The notes: generated by a model not told the origin, from the sequence alone. Counted from the stretch's first letter, positions 6,970 to 16,142 are shown. The stretch: 30,756 bases of DNA from Desulfobulbaceae bacterium UBA5173 (GCA_002413355.1 DHWV01000114.1:4228-34983), one strand, 5' to 3'. Numbers and translations are program-made.

Positions 6970-9273
6970 ATGAAACCAGACCTGATACAACACATTGAAG
7001 AGCTGCTCAACACCACGCTGCATCCTGCGCCGCCGGTCGGCTTGATGGCCTTCAAGAAAAATCAGCCAAAATATCTGCTGGATGAACAAGGAAATTTGAT
7101 TGGCCTGAATCTTGCTGCAACAGGCTTGAATGATGAACAATGGCAAAAGATCGCCTCCATTGTAGAAGAGAACGCTGTTTCGCTGCAAGCCCTTAATCTC
7201 TGCGCCAATCAGCTCAAAAATCTTCCTCTGCCCGGAATTTCCGCGCTTGCAGTTCTTGATATTGAAGACAATCCGCTGCTGAAGAACGTTCCCCCGGACG
7301 TGGTCAAATCGGGCAATAACAACATCCTCAAATGGCTGAAAGACACAGGCAAACGCCCGGTACTGGAAGCCAAGGTGATGTTCATCGGCGACAGCAACTA
7401 TGGCAAAACGCATCTTATTTCCATGCTCAAGGATGGGAGCGTTGCGCCGGGCATCACCACCACCCACGGCATCGAACGCAGCCGCATCCGCGATGCCGAA
7501 TCGAACGCAGGCAAGATCCGCCTCAATGTCTGGGACTTGGGCGGCCAGCAGTTCATGCGCAGCACCCACCAGCTTTTCTTCACCGAGCGGACGCTCTACG
7601 TGCTGGTCACAGAAGCCCGCCGCGAGCGCAAGGAACTCAACCACTGGCTGAAGTTGGTGCATGAGCTGGCCGCAGACGCGCCGGTGCTGGTGGTGATCAA
7701 CAAGATTGACCTCGACGACCACGACCTTGACCGCGAGCCGCTGCGCCGCGAATATCCCAACATCAAAGGCTTTGTCCGCACCGCCTGCTTTGATAGCCAG
7801 CCCGGCGGCCCGGTGCCCGGCATCATCGCCCTTGGCAGCATCAAAGAGCTGGAGCAGGAAATCCACCGCATTGTCAGCGACCGCAGGCTGATGCCCAGCG
7901 TTTTTGCCGAGCAGCGGCAGGAGTGGTTCACGGTCAAGGATGAGCTGGAGCAGATGCAGGAGGACTACATCAGCTACGAGGACTATCAGCGGCGGCCCCA
8001 CATTAAAGACCTGCCTGCCGAGGAGCAGAAGCAGAATCTCAAGCAGCTCGCCTGGCTTGGGGCTGTGGTCAGCTTCATTGACGACCACCGTCTGAATGAC
8101 ACGCATGTCATCAATCCTCAATGGCTCTTGGACGGCATTTACCGCTTCATCAATGATACGGAAATAAAAGATAGGCGGAAAGGCGAATTCTCCTTTGCCG
8201 ATTTCCAGCGGCTGCTCGATTTAGAACGATACCCTGAGCAGAAATACAACTTCTTTGTCGAGCTGATGAAGAAGTTCCGGCTTTGTTATCCGCTCCGTTG
8301 CCGAGAAAACACATGGCTGCTGCCGGATTTGTTCGCCGACATTGAGCCAAAGAATGTCTGGACGGAAATAGGTGCCATGCGCTTCCGCCTTAATTACAGC
8401 AGCTTCCCGCCTGATTTGTTCATCACCCAGTTTATTGTTGAATGCTACCAAGATATTGTTGACGAAAAACGCTGGCGCAGCGGCGTGGTGATTCAAGATA
8501 AAATTGGCGGCTGCCCGGCAATTGTCCGCCGCTCCTTCCGCCACGACCGCATTGACATTGAAGTGGCTGGCCCAAAGACGATGCGGCGCAGCATTCTGCA
8601 TCACCTGCTGAATGTTTTTGCCAGCCTCCATCAGCCCTACGAGCCAAGCCTGAAAGTGGCGCGGGAGATTCCGTATCCACAAGAAAATCCAAAGGTCTGG
8701 CTCAATTATGATCATCTGCTGAAACTTGAACAGCACAACAAACCCTATTTTCACCCGGAATTGGAAGAAGATATTCCGGTTTCAGGAGTGCTGGACGGCT
8801 ACGGACGGCCTAATGTCTTCAACGAATATGGTATTACGGAACATCAGGAAATCATCAGACGGCTCGATGACCTACGAAATAGCCATGACGATCATGCGGC
8901 AGAAACCCGTACCGATCACAATAGGTTTGAAAACAAGCAAAACAAACTCCGACATGAGTTGGAGCGGTTCCAGACTGAGCTGAAGCAGGCAAAAGCCATT
9001 GATAAACAGAAGTTACAAGCCCATTTTTCCGAGCTGCAAGTTCTGCTCACGCAACTGGCACAGCTGCCTGAAATCAAGCAAATCCCAGAACTGGCCAAGC
9101 AGCTTGATGCGCTGAATAAAGAATCTTCTTCTGCCGCCAGCATCAAAATGACCGTACCTTTGCTGCCGGAAATAATCCGACAGCTTCTCCCGTTGATGCC
9201 GAATATTGAGCTTGAATGTGACTTGGGAAGAATTACGGAAAACTTCTTATCCCTCTTGGAGAAAATTGTCTGA
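6970..9273 (+). CDS. ROCO-family GTPase (short LRR, Roc, COR, C-terminal coiled coil)
   Basis: A 767-residue ROCO protein. Residues about 60-115 form a minimal leucine-rich segment (LQALNLCANQLKNLPLPG). The Roc GTPase follows, with P-loop GDSNYGKT (140-147), WDLGGQ (188-193) and NKID (244-247). The COR dimerisation region spans about 330-620 (WLGAVVSFIDD, INPQWLLDGIYRFIND). The tail (about 630-735) is charged, helical and coiled-coil-like, with no recognised kinase or effector domain. Bacterial ROCO proteins cycle between monomer and dimer with nucleotide; cellular roles are largely unknown. No Shine-Dalgarno is seen before the ATG. The 3' end overlaps the convergent PilZ gene by 27 bases. 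Confidence 0.85.
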   Translation: MKPDLIQHIEELLNTTLHPAPPVGLMAFKKNQPKYLLDEQGNLIGLNLAATGLNDEQWQKIASIVEENAVSLQALNLCANQLKNLPLPGISALAVLDIEDNPLLKNVPPDVVKSGNNNILKWLKDTGKRPVLEAKVMFIGDSNYGKTHLISMLKDGSVAPGITTTHGIERSRIRDAESNAGKIRLNVWDLGGQQFMRSTHQLFFTERTLYVLVTEARRERKELNHWLKLVHELAADAPVLVVINKIDLDDHDLDREPLRREYPNIKGFVRTACFDSQPGGPVPGIIALGSIKELEQEIHRIVSDRRLMPSVFAEQRQEWFTVKDELEQMQEDYISYEDYQRRPHIKDLPAEEQKQNLKQLAWLGAVVSFIDDHRLNDTHVINPQWLLDGIYRFINDTEIKDRRKGEFSFADFQRLLDLERYPEQKYNFFVELMKKFRLCYPLRCRENTWLLPDLFADIEPKNVWTEIGAMRFRLNYSSFPPDLFITQFIVECYQDIVDEKRWRSGVVIQDKIGGCPAIVRRSFRHDRIDIEVAGPKTMRRSILHHLLNVFASLHQPYEPSLKVAREIPYPQENPKVWLNYDHLLKLEQHNKPYFHPELEEDIPVSGVLDGYGRPNVFNEYGITEHQEIIRRLDDLRNSHDDHAAETRTDHNRFENKQNKLRHELERFQTELKQAKAIDKQKLQAHFSELQVLLTQLAQLPEIKQIPELAKQLDALNKESSSAASIKMTVPLLPEIIRQLLPLMPNIELECDLGRITENFLSLLEKIV

Positions 9274-9675
9274 CAACTCGGTCTGCGCAGTGTCATCGAA
9301 GGCAAAGGAAACATCATGCTTGCCTAATTCCACGCCGATAGCCAGAGGATCTTCAGCCTGATACAGCAAGGCTGTTTGTAAAAACTGCAAACTGTCATGC
9401 GGCATAGACAGAAACTCAACTGCCATTCCCTCGTCAGTCAGGCGGACGGCGGCACCCTTGGCTAAAAATTTAACCGTCTCTCCATTAGACCAGCGATGTT
9501 CCGCCTCAATGGTGCAGATATCTTTTGGCTGCTGCTCAAAGCGGCCTTTGATATAAATTCCACCCAAGCTGATATTGCTGACGATTTGCTGATCATAGTT
9601 TTTTTCGCCGAATTTCAGCCGCACGGTTTGATTAAAATCCACCCGCGTGAACCGACGATCATCTGAGCCTGTCAT
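9247..9675 (-). CDS. PilZ-domain protein, putative c-di-GMP receptor
   Basis: A 142-residue protein with one PilZ domain. The c-di-GMP motifs are RRFTRV near residue 7 and NISLGGIYI near residue 35, the usual (D/N)xSxxG form. It ends in a short acidic tail. The start at 9675 is chosen because GAGG lies eight bases upstream; the frame extends 16 codons further without a ribosome site. It probably binds cyclic di-GMP in the cytoplasm and acts through a partner. It overlaps the 3' end of the ROCO gene on the opposite strand and is divergent from aroA, with 150 bases between. Confidence 0.82.
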   Translation of the reverse strand: MTGSDDRRFTRVDFNQTVRLKFGEKNYDQQIVSNISLGGIYIKGRFEQQPKDICTIEAEHRWSNGETVKFLAKGAAVRLTDEGMAVEFLSMPHDSLQFLQTALLYQAEDPLAIGVELGKHDVSFAFDDTAQTELSDNFLQEG

Positions 9676-9825
9676 CTTGCTGCCTCGTTGATCTTGTTTT
9701 TTATGATGCCCGCCGCTGAACAAACTAATGTCTCCTCCAGCCCAACAGAGTACATGATGCCGCCTTCTCGTGAAAGGCGAAAATGCTCACCGCAGACAAT
9801 CGCGAATCTTGCCCCACAATAGACA

Positions 9826-11106
9826 ATGATCGAAATATCTCCTGCCCCATTCCTTGATGCCGTTGTCCGGGTTCCCGGCTCCAAAAGCCTCACTCAGCGC
9901 GCCTTGATCGCTGCTGCGTTGGCAGAAGGCGAATCTGTTTTGCTCGGCCCGTTAGCCAGTGAAGACACGCAGTACACCATGACCGCCCTCCGTCAGATGG
10001 GCATTTCGGTTGACGACAGCGCCCCGGCGGCATGGACAGTGCGCGGCTGCGGCGGCGCAATTCAAACCCCGGCGGCAGACATTTTTCTCGGCAACAACGG
10101 CACCGCCACCCGTTTTCTCACCTCGGTGGCCGCGCTTGGCTGCGGGCGTTTCCGTATCACCGGCGGCGAGCGCATGGCGCAGCGGCCCATTGCCCCACTG
10201 ATGCAGGCTTTGCAGGGCTGGCAGGTGCGGATTGAAAGCGAGGCCGGAACCGGCTGTCCGCCTCTGCGCATTAACGCGAACGGCATCGCTGGCGGCAAGA
10301 CTGTGCTGCCGGAGGGCAAATCCAGCCAGTATCTTTCCTCGCTGCTGCTGGTCGCGCCCTACGCCAAGCAGCCCGCCGAACTGACCGTGCAGGGTGACGT
10401 GCTGTCCAAGCCGTATGTGGAAATGACCTTGGCGGTGATGCGGGATTTCGGCATTCAGGCGGAAGCCGCGCCGTCGCTGGCGCAGTTTCGCATTCCGCAG
10501 GGCTGCTATCAGGGAACGCGCTATGCCGTGGAGGGCGACGCTTCCGGGGCATCGTATTTCTGGGCCGCCGCAGCGGTGACAGGCGGGAAGGTCACAGTGG
10601 CCAATGTGCCCTCGCCCTCGTTGCAGGGGGACGCAAACTTAGTGCAGCTCTTGGCAAAAATGGGCTGCGCAGTCAGCACGACACAAGGAGGCATCACCGT
10701 GCAGGGGCCGGAACTGCTGCGCGGCATTGAGGCGGATATGGGCGACATGCCGGATGTCGCGCCGACGCTGGCAGTCGCCGCCGCCTTTGCTCAAGGAACG
10801 ACAGTGATCAGCAACATCGCTCATCTGCGGATTAAAGAATGCGACCGGCTTTCCGTGATGGTGACAGAGCTGCGCAAGCTCGGCGTGCAGGCGGAGGAAG
10901 AGCACGGCCGGATGATTATTCACGGTCAAGGCGGCGCGGGCTTGCACGGCGCGGACATCGCCACCTATGAAGATCACCGCATCGCCATGTGCTTTGCCGT
11001 GGCCGGGCTGCGGGTTCCGGGTATAAAAATTCACGGCGAGGACTGCGTGGCTAAGTCCTTCCCGGATTTTTGGCAACGGTGGGCGGAGATGCGGCAGCAG
11101 CCCTGA
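9826..11106 (+). CDS. aroA: 3-phosphoshikimate 1-carboxyvinyltransferase (EPSP synthase)
   Basis: A 426-residue enzyme joining shikimate 3-phosphate and phosphoenolpyruvate in chorismate synthesis. Seen motifs: VPGSKSLTQRALIAAALA with K20, LGNNGTATRFL, SSQYLSSLLL, RIKECDRLSVM, YEDHRIAMCFAVAGL and VAKSFPDFW. Length is normal. No clear Shine-Dalgarno precedes the ATG. It is separated from aroE by 4.6 kb of accessory genes, which suggests that an ancestral aroD-aroE-aroA order was interrupted. Confidence 0.95.
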   Translation: MIEISPAPFLDAVVRVPGSKSLTQRALIAAALAEGESVLLGPLASEDTQYTMTALRQMGISVDDSAPAAWTVRGCGGAIQTPAADIFLGNNGTATRFLTSVAALGCGRFRITGGERMAQRPIAPLMQALQGWQVRIESEAGTGCPPLRINANGIAGGKTVLPEGKSSQYLSSLLLVAPYAKQPAELTVQGDVLSKPYVEMTLAVMRDFGIQAEAAPSLAQFRIPQGCYQGTRYAVEGDASGASYFWAAAAVTGGKVTVANVPSPSLQGDANLVQLLAKMGCAVSTTQGGITVQGPELLRGIEADMGDMPDVAPTLAVAAAFAQGTTVISNIAHLRIKECDRLSVMVTELRKLGVQAEEEHGRMIIHGQGGAGLHGADIATYEDHRIAMCFAVAGLRVPGIKIHGEDCVAKSFPDFWQRWAEMRQQP

Positions 11107-11189
11107 CAGCGGGAAAAAGCTGGCACTGCCGCAGTGTAATCAAGTAGTATGGAAACTGACTGTTCCCTCATCTCAACCCGCAGTTTTTC

Positions 11190-12383
11190 ATGACTGATAC
11201 CGACTTTCCTTCGCACAACTACTCCGACGACGTGGCTGTCATCCGCCGCGACGGCCAAACCGTGCTCCTTGTCGGCACTGCCCATATTTCGCGTGAGTCT
11301 GCCGATTTGGTCGAGCTGGTCATCGAGCAGGAGCAGCCGGACACGGTCTGTATCGAGCTGGATGAAAAGCGTTACGAAGCCTTGTCTAAGCCGCAGCAGT
11401 GGGAAAAGCTTGATCTCAAGCAGATCATTAAGAACAAGCAGCTTTCCACCTTGATCGTCAATTTGGTGCTGTCCTCGTACCAGAAAAAGCTGGGTGGCAA
11501 GCTGGGCGTGCAGCCTGGAACTGAGCTGCTCACTGCCGCCAAGACAGCGGAGCGATTCAGCATCCCGGTGGAGCTGTGCGACCGCGATGTGCGCGTTACC
11601 CTGCGCCGGGCATGGAAGGCAACTTCTTTCTGGAAGAAAAGCTACTTGGTTGCCACGCTGCTCGCGACGCTCTGGGATGACACGGAGCTGACCGAGGAAA
11701 AGCTGGCCGAGCTGCGTCAGAAAGATGTGCTTTCCGAGCTGATGGATGAAATAGGCAAAGCCTTGCCTGCGGCCAAAACAGCCCTGATTGACGAGCGCGA
11801 CATCTTCATGGCCGAAAAGATCAAGGCTTCGGCGGGGAAACGGGTGGTGGCGGTGGTCGGTGCGGGACACATGGCCGGGCTTACGCGAGCCATGCAGGAG
11901 GACAACCGCAGCCGCATGGACGAAATCAGCAGCATTCCGCCAGTGGGGATGATCTGGCATGTGCTGGGTTGGTCAGTTCCGGCGGCAATCCTCCTTGCCT
12001 TGGTTGCAACCGGCTTCCGCCACGGTTTTGATGCAGCCGGGGCCAATGCCCTATATTGGGTTTTGGCCACCGGTGTTCCGGCTGGCGTGGGGGCGATTCT
12101 CTCGCTGTCCCACCCGGCAACTATTCTTTCCGCATTCGTCACCGCTCCGCTGACCACGCTGATTCCGGTGCTCGGAGTTGGTCACGTCTGCGCCTTTGTT
12201 CAAGTTATGGTTCAGCCGCCGGTGGTCAAAGAGTTTGAGACCGTGACTGCCGACATGGGCACATTTCGCGGCTGGTTCAGAAACCGGCTGCTGCGTGTCT
12301 TTCTTGCCTTCAGCCTGCCCAGCATCGGAGCATCCTGCGGCTCGCTCATGGGCGGGTGGAAAATTTTTTCGAGTTTGTTTTGA
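11190..12383 (+). CDS. TraB/PrgY-family membrane protein
   Basis: A 397-residue protein of the TraB family. The N-terminal 240 residues are the soluble TraB domain: VLLVGTAHISRESADLV, VCIELDEKRYEAL, CDRDVRVTLRRAW and VVAVVGAGHMAGL. The rest is hydrophobic with about three to four membrane helices, so it is an inner-membrane protein. The enterococcal members TraB and PrgY limit self-response to peptide pheromone; the wider family is related to GumN/TIKI metal-dependent protease folds. The function in Gram-negative anaerobes is not established. Its stop overlaps the next start as TGATG, so the beta-helix gene may be translationally coupled. No Shine-Dalgarno is obvious. Confidence 0.85.
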   Translation: MTDTDFPSHNYSDDVAVIRRDGQTVLLVGTAHISRESADLVELVIEQEQPDTVCIELDEKRYEALSKPQQWEKLDLKQIIKNKQLSTLIVNLVLSSYQKKLGGKLGVQPGTELLTAAKTAERFSIPVELCDRDVRVTLRRAWKATSFWKKSYLVATLLATLWDDTELTEEKLAELRQKDVLSELMDEIGKALPAAKTALIDERDIFMAEKIKASAGKRVVAVVGAGHMAGLTRAMQEDNRSRMDEISSIPPVGMIWHVLGWSVPAAILLALVATGFRHGFDAAGANALYWVLATGVPAGVGAILSLSHPATILSAFVTAPLTTLIPVLGVGHVCAFVQVMVQPPVVKEFETVTADMGTFRGWFRNRLLRVFLAFSLPSIGASCGSLMGGWKIFSSLF

Positions 12384-13894
12384 TGGACATGTTCTTGCAG
12401 CTCCGCTTGGCAACTGCTGTCTTGACGGCAACTGTTCTTATCTCTCCAGCGTGTTTGGCCGCAATGTATTACGTGGAAGCGGCGGGCGGCAATGATGCCA
12501 ATCCCGGCACGGAAGCCGCGCCGTGGGCCACTGTCCAGAAAGCCGCTTCCGTGCTGACCGCAGGCGACACGGTCTATATCAAAAACGGCACGTACGCCCT
12601 CAACACCCACCCGGCAGCCAAATATCTTGCCCCGGCCAACTCAGGCAATGCGACCGCTGGCTGGATCACCTTCACTGCGTATCCGGGTCATGCACCGATT
12701 TTAGACGGCGGCAATGCCGTGCTGCCGGTGGGCGGCCTGATCACCATCCGCAATAAAGAATATATCCGCATTTCCGGCCTTACCGTGCAAAATGTGGATG
12801 ACAACGCCGAAGGAATCGGTATTTATGTCGAGAACTCGCGCCACATCGTCATCGCGAAAAACCATGTCCTACACACGGATTCCTCCGGCATTCAGGTTTT
12901 CACCAAAATCGGCCAGCCCGGTCTTCCTTCCGCAGACATCCTGATTGACGGCAATGACGTGGAGGACACCAACCTGGGCGGCCCTAACGAAATGATCACG
13001 GTGGCGCAGGTGGACGGTTTTGAAGTCAAAAACAACCGGGTGCATAACCGCTCTGCGGGCACAAACGGCGGCGAAGGGATTGATGTCAAGCAAGGATCAA
13101 AAAACGGCTCGGTGCATCACAACGAAATATGGGATGATGTGAACACCAGCAGCGAACGGCCTGGCATCTACATTGACGCGTGGGATCAGCTGACGGAGAA
13201 TATTGACGTGCACAGCAATCATGTGCATCACGTTAGCACGCATGGACTTTATATCGGCTCAGAACGCGGCGGCCTGCTGCGCAACATCCGCATCTTCAAC
13301 AATCTGATTCACGACAACTACCGCGCCGGTATTTATTTTCCTGATGAGACGAGCTATTCCGGCAAAGAGCCGCTGGAAAATATTTTGGTGGTCAACAACA
13401 CCTTAGCCCGCAACGGTGTGTCCGTCAACTGGTTCGGCGCGATTCATGTGGCAAATGCGGCCATCACCGGCTTGACCATCCGCAGCAATATTGCTTGGAT
13501 GAACGGAAAATATCAGATATACACCATTCCTGCTGGAGTGGTCGGCGCGGCAGTCAGCGGCAATCTGCTCTGGGGCGATATGGGGACAGCGGACAACAGC
13601 CGCGTCAGCAGCGGCGCAGATGCCAAGGCTGATCCGCTGTTTGTGGCAGTCGCAAATGCTGACTTCCGTCTTCAATCTGCCTCGCCTGCCATTGACAGCG
13701 GCGTGAACGAGGTGCTGCCGGACGACCGCTTTGATCAGGATGGCGACGGCAACAAGACCGAAAAAGTGCCCTTTGATTGCGCTGGAAATCCGCGCATCAG
13801 CGGCGGACGGGCAGACATCGGTGCGTATGAGCGCGTCGCTCCCGGCAGCCCTGCGCTCCCTTGGCTGCCCGCTGTCCATAAGCTGCTCCTGTAG
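12383..13894 (+). CDS. Exported right-handed parallel beta-helix protein
   Basis: A 503-residue protein starting with a signal peptide (MDMFLQLRLATAVLTATVL to PACLA). It continues with AGGNDANPGTEAAPWATVQKA and LTAGDTVYIKNGTY, typical of DUF1565/pectate-lyase-like solenoids. Many beta-helix rungs follow (NRVHNRSAG, NHVHHVSTHGLYIGSE, NNLIHDNYRAGIYF, NNTLARNG). It may bind or cleave a polysaccharide; no specific lyase residues can be assigned. The ATG at 12383 overlaps the TraB-family stop; a second Met two codons later is an alternative. No anchoring domain is visible at the C-terminus. Confidence 0.82.
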   Translation: MDMFLQLRLATAVLTATVLISPACLAAMYYVEAAGGNDANPGTEAAPWATVQKAASVLTAGDTVYIKNGTYALNTHPAAKYLAPANSGNATAGWITFTAYPGHAPILDGGNAVLPVGGLITIRNKEYIRISGLTVQNVDDNAEGIGIYVENSRHIVIAKNHVLHTDSSGIQVFTKIGQPGLPSADILIDGNDVEDTNLGGPNEMITVAQVDGFEVKNNRVHNRSAGTNGGEGIDVKQGSKNGSVHHNEIWDDVNTSSERPGIYIDAWDQLTENIDVHSNHVHHVSTHGLYIGSERGGLLRNIRIFNNLIHDNYRAGIYFPDETSYSGKEPLENILVVNNTLARNGVSVNWFGAIHVANAAITGLTIRSNIAWMNGKYQIYTIPAGVVGAAVSGNLLWGDMGTADNSRVSSGADAKADPLFVAVANADFRLQSASPAIDSGVNEVLPDDRFDQDGDGNKTEKVPFDCAGNPRISGGRADIGAYERVAPGSPALPWLPAVHKLLL

Positions 13895-13929
13895 AGGCTC
13901 GGCAGCACCCCATGCGTGGCCTGAAAAAG

Positions 13930-13998
13930 CGGTAAAAAAAACTTGTACCTTTTTTTTCGGCTCCCCTATAATACGATCAGTTGCTACGGTAAAAAAAA
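13930..13998 (+). repeat. CGGTAAAAAAAA direct repeat flanking the cytochrome promoter
   Basis: The same 12 bases occur at 13930-13941, just before the -35 box, and at 13987-13998, just after the expected transcription start. The centres are 57 bases apart. This placement fits an operator pair, but the A-run makes chance or DNA curvature a possible explanation. Confidence 0.45.
13943..13972 (+). promoter_or_regulatory. Sigma70-type promoter of the hemoglobin-cytochrome gene
   Basis: A perfect TATAAT (13967-13972) lies 18 bases after TTGTAC (13943-13948). The start codon is 57 bases downstream and is preceded by the strong ribosome site AAAGGAGGAG. A gene with this start region should be well expressed. 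Confidence 0.65.
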
Positions 13999-14028
13999 TC
14001 GTATTTTCCACCAAAGAAAGGAGGAGTC

Positions 14029-16095
14029 ATGAAGAAGAAACGCGTGGGACTTGTTCTCTGCCTGTCGGCCGGGCTGGCCGTGACGGCGACATCCGGTTTC
14101 GCCGGTAAGCCCGGCAAACCCAGTCAGGCCAGCCATAAAGAGCAGACCTCGCAGTCGGCCAAGTCTCTGTATAAGCAGCTTGGCGGCGAGGCGGCCATCA
14201 ATGCCGCTGTAGATCTTTTCTACGAAAAAGTGCTTGCTGATTCACGGGTCAACGGTTTCTTTCAAGGCGTTGACATGAACCGTCAGCGGGCTATGCAGAA
14301 GGCATTCCTGACGTTTGCTTTTGGCGGCCCCAATGCGTACAAGGGCAGAGATTTGAGGGCGGCCCACGCGCATCTGGTCGCACGCGGACTGAACGACACG
14401 CACTTCGATATCATTCTGGAGCATCTGGCCGCAACGCTCAAGGAGCTGGGTGTCAAAGACGAACTGATCGCCCATGCCGCCAAAGTGGCCAACAGCGTCC
14501 GGGGTGACATCCTTGGCAAAACCGCTCCGGCGGCGGCCACGCCTGATCAAGGCGCGCCTGTTGCAACACCGGATTATGCTCCGCCGCAGCCAAGTGTTAT
14601 TTCAGCCAATCCAAAGGAAGTTGATCATGAACTGGCCAATGTCTGGAGCGTTCCGTACACCCGCTACAGCGATGAGCAGCTAAAGAAATATCCGTTCTAT
14701 CCTTCCAATATTCAGTTTGAAAACAACGGGGTGCCTTTTGTTGCGCCTTCCGTTTTTACCTGCGCAGGCTGTCATCCTAAGCAATATGAGGAATGGCAAG
14801 GGTCCATGCACGCGCAGGCTTTCCGGGATCCAATCTATCTTGGCGAGCTGAATCTGGCGGTTAAAGCAGTAGGCAAAGGCATCACCAAGCAGTGCGAAGG
14901 CTGCCATACAGCGGCTGCGGTTGTCTCAGGCGACCTGCCGGAAGAATTTGATTTTAAAAAGCTCTCTGATTTGGCCAAAGCTGGCGTGTCCTGCGATGTT
15001 TGCCATTCGATCAAGCGGCACACGCATTGGGAAACGCCGTCACATGAGCCGGAGAATGGCTCTTATGTCCTCTCTCCGGGCAGAAAAGATGACAAAGGCG
15101 GGCCTGGTGTCCGCACCAAGTATGGTCCTTTTGCCAACTATCAGGGCTGCGGCGGCGGATTCCATGAATGTGTTGAATCGCCTCTGCATCTCAGGGCGGA
15201 ACTGTGCGCAGGTTGCCATCAGGTCTTCCATTACAAAGAGCATACTCCGCTGGAACACACCTATGCTGAGTGGAAGAGGAGCATGTACGCAGTCAATGGC
15301 ATTCAGTGTCAGGACTGCCACATGGTTGACATCGAGACCTTCAAGCGTTCCGCTGACACCTTCCAGAAACCGCAACGGAGTGAGTACCGTCATTACTTCA
15401 ACGGTGCCAACTTCACTATGTATTTCCTGGAGGAGCTGCGGGCCAAGAAAATGGGCGATGAAAAGCTGGCCGCCAATGCTCACCACAAATATGAGATGGC
15501 TGTAGCCCGGCTGAAGGCCGCTGCTGATATCGACATCACGCCTATTTATGACGAACATGGCGAATTGTCTAAAATTAAAGTGCGGGTGCATAACAATCGT
15601 TGCGGCCATTCCATGCCCACGTCGCTGACCAACATCCGCCAGATGTGGCTGGAAGTTCTTGCCACTGACGAAAAAGGCAGAGTTGAGATCAAGAGCGGCT
15701 TCATCAAGAAATCAGGCGACAAAAAAGGCGATCTTGATGAAAACACCTACGTCTTCAACTCGGACGGCATGGATCATCACATGAAGTTTGCGGTTGATCC
15801 ATGGGAGATTGTTTCCTTCTCCCGGCATGACATCATTCCGCCCAAGGGCTACCGCGATGTGTATTACACCACGCTCGGCGAGCATAGGACACATAAGGTC
15901 ACGTTCCACGCTAAACTGCGCTGGCGGGCTGCTGACCAGAAGGTTGCAGCAAAGCTGCTGACCAACCAGCCGAAAGGTTTTGATCTGACTGAGGTGTACG
16001 GCCTCACGGCTGTGCCAGATTTGCCAGTGGTGGATATGGTTGACAAAACCATAACCTTCAGCACCAAAGGCAAACCGTCCCTAAGTGATCATTGA
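14029..16095 (+). CDS. Exported truncated hemoglobin fused to a pentaheme cytochrome c
   Basis: A 688-residue protein. A signal peptide ends near GFAG (about residue 25). Residues 44-164 form a group I truncated hemoglobin: LYKQLGGEAAINAAVDLFY with B10 Tyr65, then LRAAHAHL with proximal His113. A Pro/Ala-rich linker follows (165-190). The rest is a multiheme cytochrome with five CxxCH sites at residues 245, 289, 322, 393 and 427, and the RCGHSMPTS motif near 525, which in related multiheme cytochromes supplies a heme ligand region. Expected location is the periplasm, with up to six hemes. The globin could bind O2 or NO, and the heme chain could supply electrons; oxygen reduction is inferred. 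It has its own promoter and terminator. From memory, such fusions are reported in cable bacteria. Confidence 0.92.
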   Translation: MKKKRVGLVLCLSAGLAVTATSGFAGKPGKPSQASHKEQTSQSAKSLYKQLGGEAAINAAVDLFYEKVLADSRVNGFFQGVDMNRQRAMQKAFLTFAFGGPNAYKGRDLRAAHAHLVARGLNDTHFDIILEHLAATLKELGVKDELIAHAAKVANSVRGDILGKTAPAAATPDQGAPVATPDYAPPQPSVISANPKEVDHELANVWSVPYTRYSDEQLKKYPFYPSNIQFENNGVPFVAPSVFTCAGCHPKQYEEWQGSMHAQAFRDPIYLGELNLAVKAVGKGITKQCEGCHTAAAVVSGDLPEEFDFKKLSDLAKAGVSCDVCHSIKRHTHWETPSHEPENGSYVLSPGRKDDKGGPGVRTKYGPFANYQGCGGGFHECVESPLHLRAELCAGCHQVFHYKEHTPLEHTYAEWKRSMYAVNGIQCQDCHMVDIETFKRSADTFQKPQRSEYRHYFNGANFTMYFLEELRAKKMGDEKLAANAHHKYEMAVARLKAAADIDITPIYDEHGELSKIKVRVHNNRCGHSMPTSLTNIRQMWLEVLATDEKGRVEIKSGFIKKSGDKKGDLDENTYVFNSDGMDHHMKFAVDPWEIVSFSRHDIIPPKGYRDVYYTTLGEHRTHKVTFHAKLRWRAADQKVAAKLLTNQPKGFDLTEVYGLTAVPDLPVVDMVDKTITFSTKGKPSLSDH

Positions 16096-16142
16096 CAAAC
16101 AGCTACAGCAGAACCGCGATGAGCAGTTCTGATAACGAAGAG

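Noticed and set aside
6949..8121. 390-codon minus-strand open frame
   Set aside because: It is antisense to the ROCO gene, whose GTPase motifs are unmistakable, and its composition is that of a codon shadow.
9672..9893. Minus-strand 73-codon frame between the PilZ gene and aroA
   Set aside because: It runs antisense into aroA's conserved N-terminus and lacks a ribosome site or recognisable motif.
11122..11140. Sigma54 promoter beginning TGGCAC upstream of the TraB-family gene
   Set aside because: The matching GC-rich -12 element (TTGC) is absent at the required spacing.
13921..13960. A8/T8 hairpin as a terminator for the beta-helix gene
   Set aside because: The arms contain only A-T pairs with mismatched flanks, and the T-run is part of the cytochrome promoter spacer, so I do not call it.
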